A stretch of 5,977 bases of DNA from an uncultured Micrococcales bacterium (lineage in GTDB: Bacteria; Actinomycetota; Actinomycetes; Actinomycetales; Microbacteriaceae), in NCBI GenBank assembly GCA_903853515.1, contig CAINTU010000160.1, forward strand, positions 1 through 5,977. The letters run 5' to 3'. Below are positions 4,711 through 5,977 of the stretch, one piece after another; the first letter of the stretch is position 1; every line of letters begins with the position of its first letter. The notes under the pieces are model-generated. The model made no database searches and had not been told where the DNA came from. It was given only the letters and a program-made list of their open reading frames with translations. The position numbers and the translations under genes are program-made.

Positions 4711-5977
4711 TCGAGCATTTGGGTTGCTGCCAGCTCGCGATATAGCGGGGTCGACTCGAGCAGTTCGTGGTGGGTGCCAGTGCCCAAAACCAAGCCATCC
4801 TTGATAACAATGATTTGATCGCTATCGATAACAGTCGAAAGCCTGTGCGCAATCACAACCATGGTGCGGCCCTGAGCAACCGAATCAATTGCCTCACGCA
4901 TCAACTGCTCGTTAATGCCATCTAGCGACGATGTTGATTCGTCGAGAAGCAAAATCGGTGGTGCGCCAAGCAGCGTGCGAGCAATTGCAAGGCGCTGACG
5001 CTCGCCACCAGAGAGCATGATGCCCTGTTCGCCGACTTCGGCATCGAGCCCGCGCGAATCGCGCTCGAGCACGCTGGTTAGGTTGACCTCGCGCAAAACC
5101 TCAATCAACTGCGCCTCGGTGCCATCAGGAGCCCCGATGAGCAGGTTGTCGCGAATTGATCCGGCCAGCACTGGGGCGTCTTGCTCAACATAGCCAAGCT
5201 GTTCGCGCAGGTCATTACGACTGATGCTTGAAACCGGCTGCCCATCAAGCAAAATGCGCCCAGCGGTCGGCTCATAAAAGCGTTCGATGAGCGAGAAAAT
5301 AGTTGACTTGCCCGCACCCGACGGGCCAACAATGGCCACTCGATCGCCACGCTTGATGCTGAACGAAACACCGTGCAAAACCTGTCGCGGCTCGGTGAAC
5401 TTAGGCTCGGCGCCTTCAATCGGTTTCTGATTCTCGTCAAGCTGCTCAATTGGCTTAGGCGCATAACCGAATTCAACCTTGTCGAACTCGAGTGCGATGT
5501 CGTTGCTCGCTTTGCGTGCGCTCGGCTCTGCACGTTGGGCGTCGGTGTCTTCGAGCGGCAAATCTAAAATCTCTTGGATGCGGGCCAGCGCGCCGAGAGC
5601 CGACTGAACCGAAGAGTATGCGCCAAAGAATTGACCGACCGGGCGAATCATCAAGAACATCAACAAAATGAAAGTGATCAGGTTTGCCACCGGGGCGCCG
5701 GTCGCCACGCGATAGCCACCAACACCCAGCACAACAATAAAAGCCGCGTTGGCAGCAAGGCCACCAATCGGTGTCACCAGCGCATTGATTCGTGCAATCT
5801 TTACACCCTGCTCGTAGGCCTGATTGGCGTTGTTCTCAATGTGCGACGACTCACGGCCCTCGGCGCGAGCAGCTCGAATGGTGCGCACCGCTGAGAGAGC
5901 ACGCTCGACCGACGCCGACATCGTGCCAACTCGTTCTTGCGCCTTGGTGGTTGCCTTACGAATGCGCCTAGAGGTTA
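4707..5977 (-). CDS. ABC exporter half-transporter, fused permease-ATPase (5' end beyond window)
   Basis: The frame stays open to the window edge, 18 codons beyond the ATG at 5921, so the N-terminus and first four or so membrane helices are missing. Numbered from that Met, the fragment begins in the cytoplasmic coupling region (V-E-R-A-L-S-A-V-R-T-I-R-A). It has two helices (about 47-70 and 78-100), then a complete nucleotide-binding domain: A-loop Y153, Walker A G-P-S-G-A-G-K-S-T (199-207), Q-loop Q247, signature L-S-G-G-E-R-Q-R (303-310), Walker B I-L-L-L-D-E (323-328), D-loop S-S-L-D (331-334) and switch His359. All catalytic residues are intact. This is the MsbA/MdlB/LmrA-type exporter architecture; the substrate cannot be told. 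An acidic, proline-bearing insertion of about 20 residues separates the A-loop from the V-L-H-G-V-S-F strand. The gene is unrelated in pathway to folD, which it meets tail-to-tail. Confidence 0.93.
   Translation of the reverse strand, partial: TSRRIRKATTKAQERVGTMSASVERALSAVRTIRAARAEGRESSHIENNANQAYEQGVKIARINALVTPIGGLAANAAFIVVLGVGGYRVATGAPVANLITFILLMFLMIRPVGQFFGAYSSVQSALGALARIQEILDLPLEDTDAQRAEPSARKASNDIALEFDKVEFGYAPKPIEQLDENQKPIEGAEPKFTEPRQVLHGVSFSIKRGDRVAIVGPSGAGKSTIFSLIERFYEPTAGRILLDGQPVSSISRNDLREQLGYVEQDAPVLAGSIRDNLLIGAPDGTEAQLIEVLREVNLTSVLERDSRGLDAEVGEQGIMLSGGERQRLAIARTLLGAPPILLLDESTSSLDGINEQLMREAIDSVAQGRTMVVIAHRLSTVIDSDQIIVIKDGLVLGTGTHHELLESTPLYRELAATQMLD

Overview
The window reads as a chromosomal segment of an actinobacterium of moderate GC, possibly a freshwater Microbacteriaceae of the Rhodoluna/Aquiluna kind. 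The placement is inference. It rests on protein style (a GlyA active site of the S-T-T-V-H-K type, FolD and PurU sequence style), the compact layout, alternative start codons, and a base composition only slightly above half GC by eye. No rRNA, tRNA, CRISPR array or insertion sequence is visible.

Layout. Positions 1-1113 (+) hold the C-terminal part of a large exported surface protein: two Ig-like modules, each with a cysteine pair, then an Asn/Gly/Gln-rich linker and one C-terminal membrane anchor. A 45-bp convergent gap with a perfect 16-bp palindrome separates it from purU (minus strand, formyltetrahydrofolate deformylase). Just upstream of purU on the same strand is a 55-codon gene for a single-pass membrane protein with a Gln/Ala/Asn-rich tail. 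Divergent from this pair, after an intergenic region of 268 bp, is the operon glyA-folD (+). The last gene, folD, overlaps tail-to-tail by 4 bp with a minus-strand ABC exporter gene that runs off the right edge.

Main point. The glyA leader contains a near-complete match to the ZTP (pfl-motif) riboswitch at about 2428-2500: P1, a perfect P2 hairpin, a P3 hairpin with a 9-nt loop, and a 5-bp pseudoknot between 2439-2443 and 2486-2490. ZTP rises when 10-formyl-THF is too scarce for purine synthesis, and this riboswitch class usually turns genes on. GlyA loads one-carbon units onto THF, and FolD interconverts methylene-, methenyl- and 10-formyl-THF. The divergent PurU does the opposite, hydrolysing 10-formyl-THF to THF and formate. 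The centre of the window is therefore a folate one-carbon cluster with its supply arm under a purine-distress RNA sensor and its drain arm on the other strand without that sensor. The same intergenic region also holds a long imperfect inverted repeat (2348-2405) that the riboswitch does not explain.
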